The position numbers were made by a program, and so were the translations under genes. From Microbacterium hydrothermale (GTDB lineage Bacteria; Actinomycetota; Actinomycetes; Actinomycetales; Microbacteriaceae), in assembly GCF_004854025.1 (NCBI RefSeq), contig NZ_STGM01000004.1, positions 248,001-312,000 of the forward strand: DNA of 64,000 bases. Reading direction: 5' to 3'. The notes under the pieces were generated by a model that saw nothing but the letters and a program-made list of their open reading frames with translations, made no database searches and was not told the DNA's origin. Shown in pieces: positions 34,260-43,716 of this stretch; within the stretch, counting starts at the first letter, position 1, and each line of letters opens with the position of its first letter.

Positions 34260-34598
34260 GGACTGTGTCCTTTCGTGTTGTCCGCACGGACGGCCGCTGA
34301 GAGTCGCCCGCCATGCCAGCACCTGCGTGATCGGCATCCGTGGGGTTCACGCTGGGCATGCGAACATGCGCGCGGAGGAGAATTCACCGTGCCTGGCCGG
34401 AGAATTCATCCGGCGCTCGTCTCGGTTCTCGCGCGAGTGAGTCTGCGCTCAAAACGAGCGGAACGGCGTCTGGCCGCGGCGAACGGCGGTGCAGGAGCTG
34501 GATACCGAGCCCATCGACGACCGTGCCGAACTGCCCGATCTCGTCGAGTCAGCAATCAAACGGCCGCCGCAAAATCTATGATTTTCCTATGCATCTAC
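34260..34598. other. Spacer with possible gene remnant
   Basis: No intact gene is seen. On the plus strand a frame ending LDTEPIDDRAELPDLVESAIKRPP-QNL and TGA at about 34577 looks like the tail of a lost gene, since its codons are coding-like only near the end. Base composition drops sharply after about 34575, which may mark the left edge of the inserted SIR2 segment. Confidence 0.35.
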
Positions 34599-37500
34599 TC
34601 AGTCCTGCCAATGCAGGGCCTCCGAAATCCCCCTCTGCACGGCAAGCTCCGCGAGATCTCTGATGCTTCTGCGGTCTGCGGCACCCTTCGCAGCCTCAAC
34701 CAGGGCCCCAAGCTCATAGCTGACGTGCCAGTCGATAACGGACGTGACACGGAGACGGTCGAGGGCCGTCCTGATGAGAGCGTTCGCGTTGGCGCGGACG
34801 AACGCGCCCGAAAGGTCGCTATAGCGTGTACGAGACATGATTGGGCCCGGATCTGTTGCGGCAAGCTCAATCAACGGCAGCATCTCAATGTCGAGCCCCA
34901 GGTCGGCCCACGCCGCCTTCTCCTCCGATGTCTGCAGCGTCGTGGCCGGGTCAAGCCGACTCGCCAGAGCATCCCTCATCCATGAATCCCAAACTTCCGA
35001 CTTGGCAGTCGAATCAAGGTCCCGGGCAAAGTACGCGACGGAGTGAAGAAGGGCGGGGAGGTTGTTGTCGTCCATCAAGCCTGCGAGAGTCTCGATGAGT
35101 TCGGCTCTATTTACACTCTCGGCCGTCGAATGAACCGCGACTCCGGCGAGCATCAACCAGTAGCGGTCCGCAAGCCGCCCCTCATCCGTGGCGACAGCCT
35201 TGGATCGCACGGCAATATCCCAAAAGCCAGCGTCAAGGAGATCCGGTGGCGTGCGTGCTTCGTGAAGGAAACTGTACCAAGCGTCTGAAGCGAACGTCGA
35301 ATGCTCGGGATCAAAAAGTGGGAACACCCTCTCGGCCGCGAATTCTGGATCCGCGGCGAAAAGGAAATGAAGCTTCCCCGTAAAGATGCTACTCGCGGTG
35401 GATCCAGCCGCAGTTTCGGGCTCGAGCATCGCGGCAACGGCGTTCGCTTCGTTCTCACGGAGTCCGCGCCAAGCGCCCGGATCGGATTGCCAACGTGCCG
35501 ATATGCGGTTGAGCCAGTATTGGGCGAGAATGCCGGGCCATGTGTTCAGTCCTCGCACCAGAGGGTCACTCCATGCCCCGATTTCGAACTCCTCGGCGTG
35601 CGCCTGCCATATCCTCAGCGCGATGGCGTCCAATGCTCCGAGTGTCCCTGCATTCTGCCCCCCCACCATCCCTGATGCCGCGTGGCTCGCCAACTCACTG
35701 ATCGGCCGAGCAAGCTCTGGCTTCGGCGTCAGCGCGTCCAGGAGATCGAGAGCATGCACGTTCAGCTCGATCGGTGCCGTAGACCTCGCCCAGCCACTCA
35801 CCGCCGCAGCAGTGATGTCGCTGTGCTTTTGCAAGGGTGTTAGCGCGCCCAACGCCAAGACCCTGAGCGCCACCTCAGGCTGCGCCTGCGCGGCCTCGGA
35901 TACAAGGCGGCATGCGTCATCCCAAGTTGGGTCGTCAAAATTGCGTTCACTGAAGTCGCGGTTGATAAGACTCTGAATTGCGACGCTTGCGCTGTGGTCG
36001 AGCGTGAGGCCAATGAATGCCTCGACGGTCATCGGCAGTGATCCACGCCACACGCCAGTGGTCATGTAACTATCGAAGTCCGGGTGGTCACGAACTCCCA
36101 TATCGGGATTATCACGACGGATATCATCGAGAGCCGAGTCGAGCTCTTCCCACGAATCTACGTACCGACCAATCCACTCGAGGCGGTCGAAAATCACTCG
36201 AGTTCGATATTCGGCTGTACTACCACCTCCTATTTGATCCTCGGAGGGTCCGGCCAGCAGGGCGTCTAGGAGCCGTCGTCGCCCTTCATCCGTCAGCTCG
36301 GCTGCGACGACGGAGAGCAGGCGAAAAATCTCATGTTTGACCTCGTTGGCATATAGCAGCTCACCTGCCACGACTGCACTCTTCGCATCAGCATCGAGAT
36401 TGCGGTTCTCGGCGACAAGGTGGACTCCTAGTCGTCGAAAAAGAGCGTATGGGCTTTTCAACCAATACCGCGTTAGGTCGACACCCTCTCTAGACACAAC
36501 CTCGGCCGCATCTCGGATTATGTCGATGATGGCACTCGGGTCATCATTGTGCACATCCTGAGGATGATCTTCGATCGCCGACCTACCGTAAGACCAGGAG
36601 TCAAAATTCCCATCGAACTCAAAAGACCTCGACAACTGATAAGCACTCCTCAGTGCTTGCTCAGCGATTTGAAGAACATCCCAGGCCACGGTTTCGACAT
36701 CGTCGAGAAGCACCTCCCACAATTTCTTCGCGACATCTTTGGCCCTGGGCCACGTTACTTCGATGTGCGTGGAGTGCGACCGTTGAGGCGCGTCTTCGTG
36801 CTCTTCGTCCGCGAGGAACGCCCACGGACGCGCTTCCAAGAGGGTTAGCTGCGGCACGAGTGCATGGCGAAGAGCAGGAATAAGATCCGCGCCCGTCTGC
36901 GGGTTGAGGTACGGATTGAACCACGAGCGGCCGGACTCGGCATTTGTAGAGAGCGCCGAGCTCAAGATTGCAGTCCACCGCCGCGCCTCGTCCTTGGATT
37001 TCGCGTACAGCCGAGGAATTGCTACAGAAATCCTCCAATAGAGATACTCGCTGACTGTGGTGCCCAACCTTGCGAAAGTTCCTGCCGCCAGGGAACACTT
37101 GTCCGGGTCGGCGACATATTTGAGCGCGAACCACTCGCCGAGCACGCGCGAGCTCTCATCTTCGCACTCGCCCGGCCGGAATAGATCTTTGAAAACTTCC
37201 TGCTGTTCAGCCCATCGCAGCCACTCTGGACCGGACGCAGACTCAACAAATCCGCGCGAGCCAGCCGGCGTCGAAATGATCGCTTCAAGATACGCCAACT
37301 CTTCCGGGATTCGAGGCGGCGTACCCGAGGCGAGCTCCTTCGACCGAGCGAAGTGGTCGAGCTGCCCCATCGATTCGAGCTTGGCCCAAGCATCTAACGC
37401 ACGCGGCAACGCGGCATGACCGTGCGAGGACGGATATTCGATAGGCGTGATCTTCAGGCTCCGCCAACGGTCGCTGTCCGGCTCGTCTGTAAGGACGTAG

Positions 37501-38147
37501 CGCGCTGTGCTTGGCGGGAGGCCACGCGCCAGGTACGTCATCACGACGTCTTTGTGACTGTACCCGATGAATAGAACGGTCCAGTTGGTGAATAGTTGTT
37601 GCGCAAAGCGACGAGCCCAACCCTCGGTTAGGTAAGCCCGCCCGAAGTCCTCGTCAGTAACCACAAGTTCCGATGGCGGCCTAGAAAGCGCGCCATGTAG
37701 ATACACAATGCCATCGAATTTTTGGCCGAGAGGAAGAGCCGGAGCGACATATTTATCACCGAGAGCCCCTCCCTCGGCCTCCGCGGCGCGTTCCACAAGA
37801 CCGTCGTAATTCGTCGATACGACCGGTGCGTGCGCAGATGCGGAGAGCCTCGCGATGGCCTGGTGAGTATCGTTTGGCTCCGCAGCAGGATTCGAGATGA
37901 TGGAGTGGATGAGTTGCTTGACTGACGACCCGTGCGTCTCGGTCAGGACGCCCAGAAATTGGGATGGATCACCGCCCACGTACTGCTCTCCCAGACGTGC
38001 CGCCACTTGCTTAGCCAGGTCGTCGAACATCGGCAAGCCAGCGGGTGGCCCTACAGAGACACCTGCCCCGATGAAAAGTGCCAATTTTCTCGCACGCGCA
38101 GCCTCTAGGAGCGCGACCGGTAGATCTACATCTGAGGTGATACGCAC
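34599..38147 (-). CDS. Large SIR2-domain protein, candidate anti-phage defence effector
   Basis: An 1182-residue protein. Residues 20-200 form a SIR2-like NAD-binding domain with all key blocks intact: LFIGAGVSVGPPAGLP (G27-S31), STNYDG (N113, D115), YLHGA with the catalytic-type H151, then LFIGYSHKD. About 950 residues follow with no recognised domain. They are mostly helical and Trp/Leu/Ala-rich, perhaps a sensor array ending in a DUF4020-like region (uncertain). Standalone SIR2 proteins of this size are known as abortive-infection NAD-depleting systems (DSR types). The start is the GTG at 38147. GC and codon use are clearly lower than in the neighbours, so transfer is likely. No partner gene lies next to it. 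Confidence 0.8.
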   Translation of the reverse strand: MRITSDVDLPVALLEAARARKLALFIGAGVSVGPPAGLPMFDDLAKQVAARLGEQYVGGDPSQFLGVLTETHGSSVKQLIHSIISNPAAEPNDTHQAIARLSASAHAPVVSTNYDGLVERAAEAEGGALGDKYVAPALPLGQKFDGIVYLHGALSRPPSELVVTDEDFGRAYLTEGWARRFAQQLFTNWTVLFIGYSHKDVVMTYLARGLPPSTARYVLTDEPDSDRWRSLKITPIEYPSSHGHAALPRALDAWAKLESMGQLDHFARSKELASGTPPRIPEELAYLEAIISTPAGSRGFVESASGPEWLRWAEQQEVFKDLFRPGECEDESSRVLGEWFALKYVADPDKCSLAAGTFARLGTTVSEYLYWRISVAIPRLYAKSKDEARRWTAILSSALSTNAESGRSWFNPYLNPQTGADLIPALRHALVPQLTLLEARPWAFLADEEHEDAPQRSHSTHIEVTWPRAKDVAKKLWEVLLDDVETVAWDVLQIAEQALRSAYQLSRSFEFDGNFDSWSYGRSAIEDHPQDVHNDDPSAIIDIIRDAAEVVSREGVDLTRYWLKSPYALFRRLGVHLVAENRNLDADAKSAVVAGELLYANEVKHEIFRLLSVVAAELTDEGRRRLLDALLAGPSEDQIGGGSTAEYRTRVIFDRLEWIGRYVDSWEELDSALDDIRRDNPDMGVRDHPDFDSYMTTGVWRGSLPMTVEAFIGLTLDHSASVAIQSLINRDFSERNFDDPTWDDACRLVSEAAQAQPEVALRVLALGALTPLQKHSDITAAAVSGWARSTAPIELNVHALDLLDALTPKPELARPISELASHAASGMVGGQNAGTLGALDAIALRIWQAHAEEFEIGAWSDPLVRGLNTWPGILAQYWLNRISARWQSDPGAWRGLRENEANAVAAMLEPETAAGSTASSIFTGKLHFLFAADPEFAAERVFPLFDPEHSTFASDAWYSFLHEARTPPDLLDAGFWDIAVRSKAVATDEGRLADRYWLMLAGVAVHSTAESVNRAELIETLAGLMDDNNLPALLHSVAYFARDLDSTAKSEVWDSWMRDALASRLDPATTLQTSEEKAAWADLGLDIEMLPLIELAATDPGPIMSRTRYSDLSGAFVRANANALIRTALDRLRVTSVIDWHVSYELGALVEAAKGAADRRSIRDLAELAVQRGISEALHWQD

Positions 38148-38293
38148 TTTATGAAGATCTCATATCGGCGATGCGACGGGCCGCAGCCATCTTCCAGACC
38201 AAGAAGATTTGATTTCCTACTACCCGAATCGGTCAGGTACGGCTCGTCCAGATCTCGCCCACCGTGTGCTCAGGATCCCAGCTCAGCCTTAAT

Positions 38294-38310
38294 GTAACGC
38301 CCACGTAAAC
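38294..38310 (-). promoter_or_regulatory. GlnR-like box upstream of narK
   Basis: Read on the minus strand, GTTTACGTGGGCGTTAC has the AC-n9-AC layout of actinobacterial GlnR sites. Two further half-sites, GTTAC (38349) and GTAAC (38382), lie closer to narK. TACGCT at 38397-38402 is a likely -10 box. The remainder of 38148-38463 has no gene. Confidence 0.5.
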
Positions 38311-38463
38311 TCCCCCTCTCCCCCGCCCCCTCCGCAGGTGAGCACATCGTTACTCCCCCGCCCCTCCCGACGCGGTCCCGGGTAACGCCCCGTTCCTACG
38401 CTGGCGGCACGCCCAGCCCATGCGGGGCGCTGCACCTCCCCACATCGCCCAACGGAGGACCCC

Positions 38464-39849
38464 GTGACCGTCACCGACCCGCGCCCCGAAGCCACCACGG
38501 CGCCGCCCGCAACAGCCAGCGCAGAGCTCAGCCACCGCCCCGGCCGCTGGATCGACAACTGGAACCCCGAGAACGCCACCCAGTGGGCCAAAGAAGGCAA
38601 GGCCATCGCCTCGCGCAACCTGCGGTGGTCGATCTTCGCCGAGTTCCTCGGGTTCGTCGTCTGGCAACTGTGGTCGGTCGTCGTCGTCTCGCTGCCCGCC
38701 GCGGGCTTTCAACTCTCGACGGGTGAGATCTTCTGGCTCATCTCCATGCCGAGCCTCGTGGGCGCGACGCTGCGCATCCCCTACACGTTCATGGTTCCGC
38801 GCTTCGGCGGTCGCAACTGGACGATCGTCTCGGCCGGCCTGCTGCTCATCCCGAGCATCGGCCTCGCCATCGCGGTGTCGAACCCCGCGACGCCGTTCGG
38901 CCTGCTGCTGCTCATCGCCGCGTTCGCCGGCTTCGGCGGCGGCAACTTCGCCAGCTCGATGTCGAACATCACGTTCTTCTACCCCGCCGCGCACAAGGGA
39001 TACGCCCTCGGACTCAACGCCGCCGGCGGAAACCTCGGCGCCTCGGTCGCACAGTTCGTCGTCCCGATCGTCATCACCGTCGGCGCCGCGGCGACCCTCA
39101 ACCTGCCGCTCGCGGGCCTCATCTGGGTGCCGCTGATCCTCGTCGCGATGGTCGGCGCCTACCTGCGCATGGACAACCTCTCCGCCGCGAAGGCCGACAT
39201 CACGGCATCCCTCGCCGCTCTCAAAGAGCCGCACATGTGGGTGCTTTCGCTGCTCTACATCGGCACCTTCGGCTCGTTCATCGGCTTCGCGGGCGTCTTC
39301 CCGAAGCTGCTCGCCGACACGTTCCCCGACTTCAAGGGGATCGCGATCGGCACGGCGACCGTTACCCTCGCCTTCCTGGGCGCGCTCGTCGGCTCGCTCG
39401 CCCGCCCCTACGGCGGCAAGCTCGCCGACCGCTTCGGCGGCACCGTCATCACGATCGGCGCCTTCACTGTGATGGGGCTCGGCATCCTGAGTGTGATCCT
39501 CACCCTGCCGATGCAGAACTTCGCGATCTTCCTGCTCTGCTTCCTCGTGCTCTTCGCGGCGGCGGGCATCGGCAACGGCTCGACGTACCGCATGATCCCG
39601 ACGATCTTCGCCCTCAAGGCCAACGGCGGAATCGGCGCGCAGCGCAAGGCCGCCGCAGCCCTCGGCCTCATCTCGGCGATCGGCGCCTACGGCGGCTTCT
39701 TCATCCCGCAGCTGCTCGGCTTCTCGAAGACGACGTTCGGCTCGTACACCCCCGCCCTCGGCTGGTTCGCCCTCGCCTACGTCGCGTTCCTCGCCCTCAC
39801 TGCGGGCGTGTACCTCCGCATGTCGAAGAAGACCGGAACGCGGATCTGA
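38464..39849 (+). CDS. narK: Nitrate/nitrite transporter (NarK-type MFS)
   Basis: A 461-residue major facilitator protein with twelve membrane helices. The nitrate-porter motifs are visible as FAGFGGGNFASSMSNITFFYP with GLNAAGGNLGASVAQF, and as GIGNGSTYRMIP in the second half. It should import nitrate for the reductases encoded next. GGAGG lies five bases before the GTG start, so unlike many neighbours this transcript has a leader. The next gene starts four bases after its stop. Confidence 0.93.
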   Translation: MTVTDPRPEATTAPPATASAELSHRPGRWIDNWNPENATQWAKEGKAIASRNLRWSIFAEFLGFVVWQLWSVVVVSLPAAGFQLSTGEIFWLISMPSLVGATLRIPYTFMVPRFGGRNWTIVSAGLLLIPSIGLAIAVSNPATPFGLLLLIAAFAGFGGGNFASSMSNITFFYPAAHKGYALGLNAAGGNLGASVAQFVVPIVITVGAAATLNLPLAGLIWVPLILVAMVGAYLRMDNLSAAKADITASLAALKEPHMWVLSLLYIGTFGSFIGFAGVFPKLLADTFPDFKGIAIGTATVTLAFLGALVGSLARPYGGKLADRFGGTVITIGAFTVMGLGILSVILTLPMQNFAIFLLCFLVLFAAAGIGNGSTYRMIPTIFALKANGGIGAQRKAAAALGLISAIGAYGGFFIPQLLGFSKTTFGSYTPALGWFALAYVAFLALTAGVYLRMSKKTGTRI

Positions 39850-39853
39850 CCCC

Positions 39854-41992
39854 ATGAGCTCCGCCGACACCCACTGCCCCTACTGCGCATTGCAGTGCGC
39901 CATGACCGTCAGCCACGCGGGCCACCCGACGGTCACCGGCCGCGACTTCCCCACCAACCGGGGAGGACTCTGCGCCAAGGGCTGGACGTCGGCGGAGCTC
40001 TTGGCATCCCCCCACAGACTGCGGATGCCACTCATGCGGCGCCCCGACGGCACTCTCGCCGAGACCACCTGGGATGAGGCACTGGATGCCGTCGCCGCGG
40101 TGTTCCGCGACACGAAGGCCACCCACGGACCCGACGCGAACGCCATCTTCGGCGGCGGCGGACTGACCAACGAAAAGGCGTACCAGCTCGGCAAGTTCGC
40201 CCGCGTCGCGCTCGGCACCTCGCGCATCGACTACAACGGCCGGTTCTGCATGTCGTCGGCGGCGGCGGCATCCAATCGCGCATTTGGAATGGACCGCGGC
40301 CTTCCCTTCCCCGTCACCGACCTCGACGACGCGCGGACGATCCTGCTGCTCGGCTCCAACGTCGCCGCGACCATGCCGCCGTTCCTCGCGCACCTCGCCG
40401 GGGCGCGCGCGAACGGCGGCCTGATCGTCGTCGACCCGCGCCGCTCCGCCACCGCGCGCCTCACGGAAGACGGGGCCGGCACGCACCTTCAGCCCGCGCC
40501 CGGCACCGACCTGCCGCTGCTGCTCGGCCTCACCCACATCGTCATCACCGAAGGCCTCGCCGACCGCGCCTATATAGAGGAACGCACGAGCGGCTTCGAC
40601 AGCCTGCGGCGCTCGGTCGCGCAGTGGTGGCCCGAGCGCACCTCGTCCACCACCGGCATCCCCGTCGCTCAGCTTCGCGAGACCGCCCGGCGCCTCGCCG
40701 CGGGCGGCGCGTACATCCTCACCGGACGCGGCGTCGAACAGCACGTCGACGGCACCGCCACCGCGACCGCCGCGATCAACCTCGCCCTCGTGCTCGGCCT
40801 CGTCGGCCGCGAGGACTCGGGCTACGGCACCCTCACCGGCCAGGGCAACGGCCAGGGCGGACGCGAGCACGGCCAGAAAGCCGACCAACTACCCGGATAC
40901 CGCTCCATCCGCGACCCCGAAGCCCGCCGGCACGTCGCCGGGGTGTGGGGCATCGATCCGGATGACCTTCCGGATGCCGGCATCCCGGCCACCGCCCTGC
41001 TCGGCGAACTCGGCGGGCCGGTGAAGACCCTGCTCGTCGCGGGGTCGAACGTCGTCGTCTCGGCCCCTGACGTCGAGGCCGTGCGTTCGCGGCTCGCGGC
41101 GCTCGACACCCTCATCGTCTGCGACTTCTTCCTCAGCGAGACCGCGGAGCTCGCCGACATCGTGCTGCCCGTGCTGCAGTGGGCCGAGGAGGAGGGCACG
41201 ATGACCTCCCTCGAGGGGCGCGTGATCCGCCGTCGCCGGGCGCTGCCTGGACCCGAGGGAGCCCGCAGCGAGCTGTGGATCCTGTCGGAGCTCGCGCAGC
41301 GCCTGGGCGCGGCATCCACCTGGTCGACCGACCCGGCCGAGGTGTTCGACGAGCTCGCCCGCGCGTCGGAGGGCGGCGTCGCCGACTACTCCGGCCTCTC
41401 GCACGCGCTGCTCGACACGGGCATCGAGGCGTACTGGCCGTACCGTTCGTCGGGCACTCCCCGCCCCTTCACGGAGCGCTTCGCCCACGCCGACGGCCGC
41501 GCGCGTCTCGTGCCGGTGGATGCCACTCCCCCGACGCCCACCGACCGCGGCGCCGAGCTGACCCTCGTCACCGGCCGCTATCTGCAGCAGTACCAGTCGG
41601 GCACGCAGACCCGGCGGGTGACCGAGCTGAACGGTGCACGCCCCGAGGCGCGGCTCGAGATTCACCCCGCGACGGCGTCGAGGCTCGGCATCCGCGAAGG
41701 TGCGCTCGTGGCGGTGTCGAACGAGCGCGGCACCGTGCGGGCGCGGGCGAGCGTGACGACCGACATCCGCCACGACACCGTCTTCCTGCCGTTCCACTAC
41801 GCGGGAGATGAGTGCGCGAACCGCCTGACCGAGGCGATCGTCGACCCGACATCGGCGATGCCCGAGTTCAAGCGCACGCGGGTGCGGGTGGCTCCGGATG
41901 CCACTGTCCCCGTGCCGGCGTTCGAGCACGGGCCCGTGGTGGTGTCGGAGCATCCGGGCGCTCTTCGCACCGAGGAGGGAACACATGTCTGA
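39854..41992 (+). CDS. nasA: Assimilatory nitrate reductase catalytic subunit (molybdopterin)
   Basis: A 712-residue cytoplasmic enzyme that reduces nitrate to nitrite. Four cysteines (C8, C11, C15, C40) bind one 4Fe-4S cluster. Then come the bis-MGD binding domains (RFCMSSAAAASNRAFGMDRG with the likely Mo-ligand Cys, LLGSNVAATMPP, VDPRRSATARL, GQGNGQGGREHGQKADQLPG) and the C-terminal molybdopterin-binding barrel (LVTGRYLQQYQSGTQTRR). Naming varies between species (NasA, NasC or NarB for the same role). It is in one operon with narK and overlaps the next gene by eight bases. Confidence 0.93.
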   Translation: MSSADTHCPYCALQCAMTVSHAGHPTVTGRDFPTNRGGLCAKGWTSAELLASPHRLRMPLMRRPDGTLAETTWDEALDAVAAVFRDTKATHGPDANAIFGGGGLTNEKAYQLGKFARVALGTSRIDYNGRFCMSSAAAASNRAFGMDRGLPFPVTDLDDARTILLLGSNVAATMPPFLAHLAGARANGGLIVVDPRRSATARLTEDGAGTHLQPAPGTDLPLLLGLTHIVITEGLADRAYIEERTSGFDSLRRSVAQWWPERTSSTTGIPVAQLRETARRLAAGGAYILTGRGVEQHVDGTATATAAINLALVLGLVGREDSGYGTLTGQGNGQGGREHGQKADQLPGYRSIRDPEARRHVAGVWGIDPDDLPDAGIPATALLGELGGPVKTLLVAGSNVVVSAPDVEAVRSRLAALDTLIVCDFFLSETAELADIVLPVLQWAEEEGTMTSLEGRVIRRRRALPGPEGARSELWILSELAQRLGAASTWSTDPAEVFDELARASEGGVADYSGLSHALLDTGIEAYWPYRSSGTPRPFTERFAHADGRARLVPVDATPPTPTDRGAELTLVTGRYLQQYQSGTQTRRVTELNGARPEARLEIHPATASRLGIREGALVAVSNERGTVRARASVTTDIRHDTVFLPFHYAGDECANRLTEAIVDPTSAMPEFKRTRVRVAPDATVPVPAFEHGPVVVSEHPGALRTEEGTHV

Positions 41993-43550
41993 GCGTGTGG
42001 TGCTGGTGGGCTACGGCCCCGTCGGGGCGCGGCTCATCGACGGGCTGCTGCCCGCGGTGCGCGACGGGCGCATCGATCTCACCGTCGTGGGAGCCGAACC
42101 CCACGACGTCTACAATCGCGTCCTGCTCGCCGAGTACGCGGTCGGCCGCACCGACCGCGCGGGCCTCGACATGGACGACCGCCGCGCCGCCGAAGAAGCC
42201 GGAGTGCGGTTCCACCTCGGCACCACGGTGGTCGGTGTCGACCGTCACCGCCGGGTGGTGCGCCTGCACGATGGCATCCGTCTCGACTACGACCGGCTCG
42301 TGCTCGCGACCGGGGCTCGCGCGAACGTCCCGACGCTCGCCGGGATGGAGCGCGCGCGGCGCGACCGCGCATCGGTGTCGACGGCCCCCGCCGAGCTCGA
42401 CCTCGGCGGGGCGCCGCTCCCCCGCGGAGTCGTGGCGCTCCGCGACCTCGCCGACGCGGAGCACGTGCGTGCGGCCGTCTCAGCCGGGCAGCGGATCGTC
42501 GTCCTGGGCGCGGGAGTGCTCGGCATGGAGCTCGCGCTGGCCGCGGCCGAGGCCGGGGCCGAGGTCGTCGTGGCGTATCACTCCGCAGCTCCCATGAACC
42601 GCACGCTCGACGAGAACGGCGGGCGCGTGCTCGCCGCCGCAGCCAGCGCCGTCGGGGTCGAGATGGCGCACCACGCCAGGGCCGAGAGCATCCTCCTCCG
42701 TTCCGACGACCACGGGCACGCATGGTTCGACGGCCTCGTCTGCGCCGACGGCAAGGTGTTGGCCGGAGACCTGCTCGTGCTGTCGTGCGGGGTCGCGGCG
42801 CGGACGGAGGTGGCATCCCTCGCCGGTCTCGCGACCTCGACGGGCATCCTCGTCGACGGCTCCTCGCGGTCGTGGACCGACCCGAACGTCTTCGCCATCG
42901 GCGACTGCGCGCACGTCGCCGATCCCGCGGATGCCGACGCCCACGGCCGCGTTCCTGGCGGCCCGAGCGGACTCGTCGGACCGGGTTGGCGGCAGGCCGA
43001 CCGCCTCGCCGCGCTGCTGTCGTCGGGCGTCTCAGAACAGGCACCGGTCGAACGCCCCGGTGTCGTCATGCTCAAGGCCGAGGGGATCGACGTGGTGGCC
43101 GGCGGCGGGGTCGACGCCGACCCCTTCTCCCACGCTCCCGGATGCCACGGCCCCCAGGTCACCCTCTGGGCCGACCCCGCGCGCGGCGCCTACGTGAAGC
43201 TCGTCACCGTCGAGGGCGTGCTCACCGGCTTCGTCGCGGTCGGGATGCCGCGCACCGGGGCCGAGCTCACCCTGCTGTTCGAGCGGGGCTCGGAGCTTCC
43301 GGCCGATCGCTCGTCGCTCCTGCGGCTCGACGCACCCGACGCCGGCATGGCCGTGGTCGCCGACCCCTTCGTCGCGGACGCCACGGTCTGCTGGTGCAAC
43401 GGCGTGAGCGCCGGGGCGATTCGCGAGGCGGTCGCCGACGGAGAGCCGACGGTCGCGTGCGTGAAAGCAGCCACACGCGCCGGTACGGGCTGCGGCGGGT
43501 GCGTGGGTCGGATCAACGAGCTGCTGGCGCGGGAGGCCGTGCCGGCCTGA
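41985..43550 (+). CDS. NAD(P)H-dependent flavoprotein of nitrate reductase with BFD-type [2Fe-2S] domain
   Basis: A 521-residue electron-transfer protein. The NirB-like FAD/NAD(P)H part starts VVLVGYGPVGARLIDGLLP, with a second dinucleotide fold at about residue 165 (IVVLGAGVLGMELALAAAEAGAEVVVA) and VFAIGDCAHV. The C-terminus has a bacterioferritin-ferredoxin-like cluster site (VCWCNGVSAGAIREAV and CGGCVGRI). It probably passes electrons to the catalytic subunit, which it overlaps. A GAGGAGGGA site supports ATG 41985. Confidence 0.88.
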   Translation: MSERVVLVGYGPVGARLIDGLLPAVRDGRIDLTVVGAEPHDVYNRVLLAEYAVGRTDRAGLDMDDRRAAEEAGVRFHLGTTVVGVDRHRRVVRLHDGIRLDYDRLVLATGARANVPTLAGMERARRDRASVSTAPAELDLGGAPLPRGVVALRDLADAEHVRAAVSAGQRIVVLGAGVLGMELALAAAEAGAEVVVAYHSAAPMNRTLDENGGRVLAAAASAVGVEMAHHARAESILLRSDDHGHAWFDGLVCADGKVLAGDLLVLSCGVAARTEVASLAGLATSTGILVDGSSRSWTDPNVFAIGDCAHVADPADADAHGRVPGGPSGLVGPGWRQADRLAALLSSGVSEQAPVERPGVVMLKAEGIDVVAGGGVDADPFSHAPGCHGPQVTLWADPARGAYVKLVTVEGVLTGFVAVGMPRTGAELTLLFERGSELPADRSSLLRLDAPDAGMAVVADPFVADATVCWCNGVSAGAIREAVADGEPTVACVKAATRAGTGCGGCVGRINELLAREAVPA

Positions 43551-43716
43551 CGATCCGCTCTGCGGACGGGTACCGGGCAGCATACGGGCACCCCGGGGCG
43601 GCGCGCGGACACCGGGCAGGGCATGGACGCCCCGGGCATCACCCGGACGCGGGCGGACAGCGCACGGACGCCGGCGAACAGCGCAGGCACGGCCGGGCCG
43701 CGCGCGACCTCGGCGC
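43551..43716. other. Convergent spacer with degenerate direct repeats
   Basis: The spacer between convergent genes is nearly all G/C and contains CCGGGCA three times (near 43575, 43613 and 43635) and a pair GCGGACAGCGCACGGACG / GCGAACAGCGCAGGCACG. It has no T-tract terminator and no clear hairpin of the type found at other convergent junctions here. Confidence 0.4.

Noticed and set aside
34340..34663. A 107-residue plus-strand frame at the left edge of the SIR2 segment
   Set aside because: It is Arg/Ser-rich, changes composition in the middle and overlaps the end of the SIR2 gene. It is more likely a shadow with a remnant in another frame.
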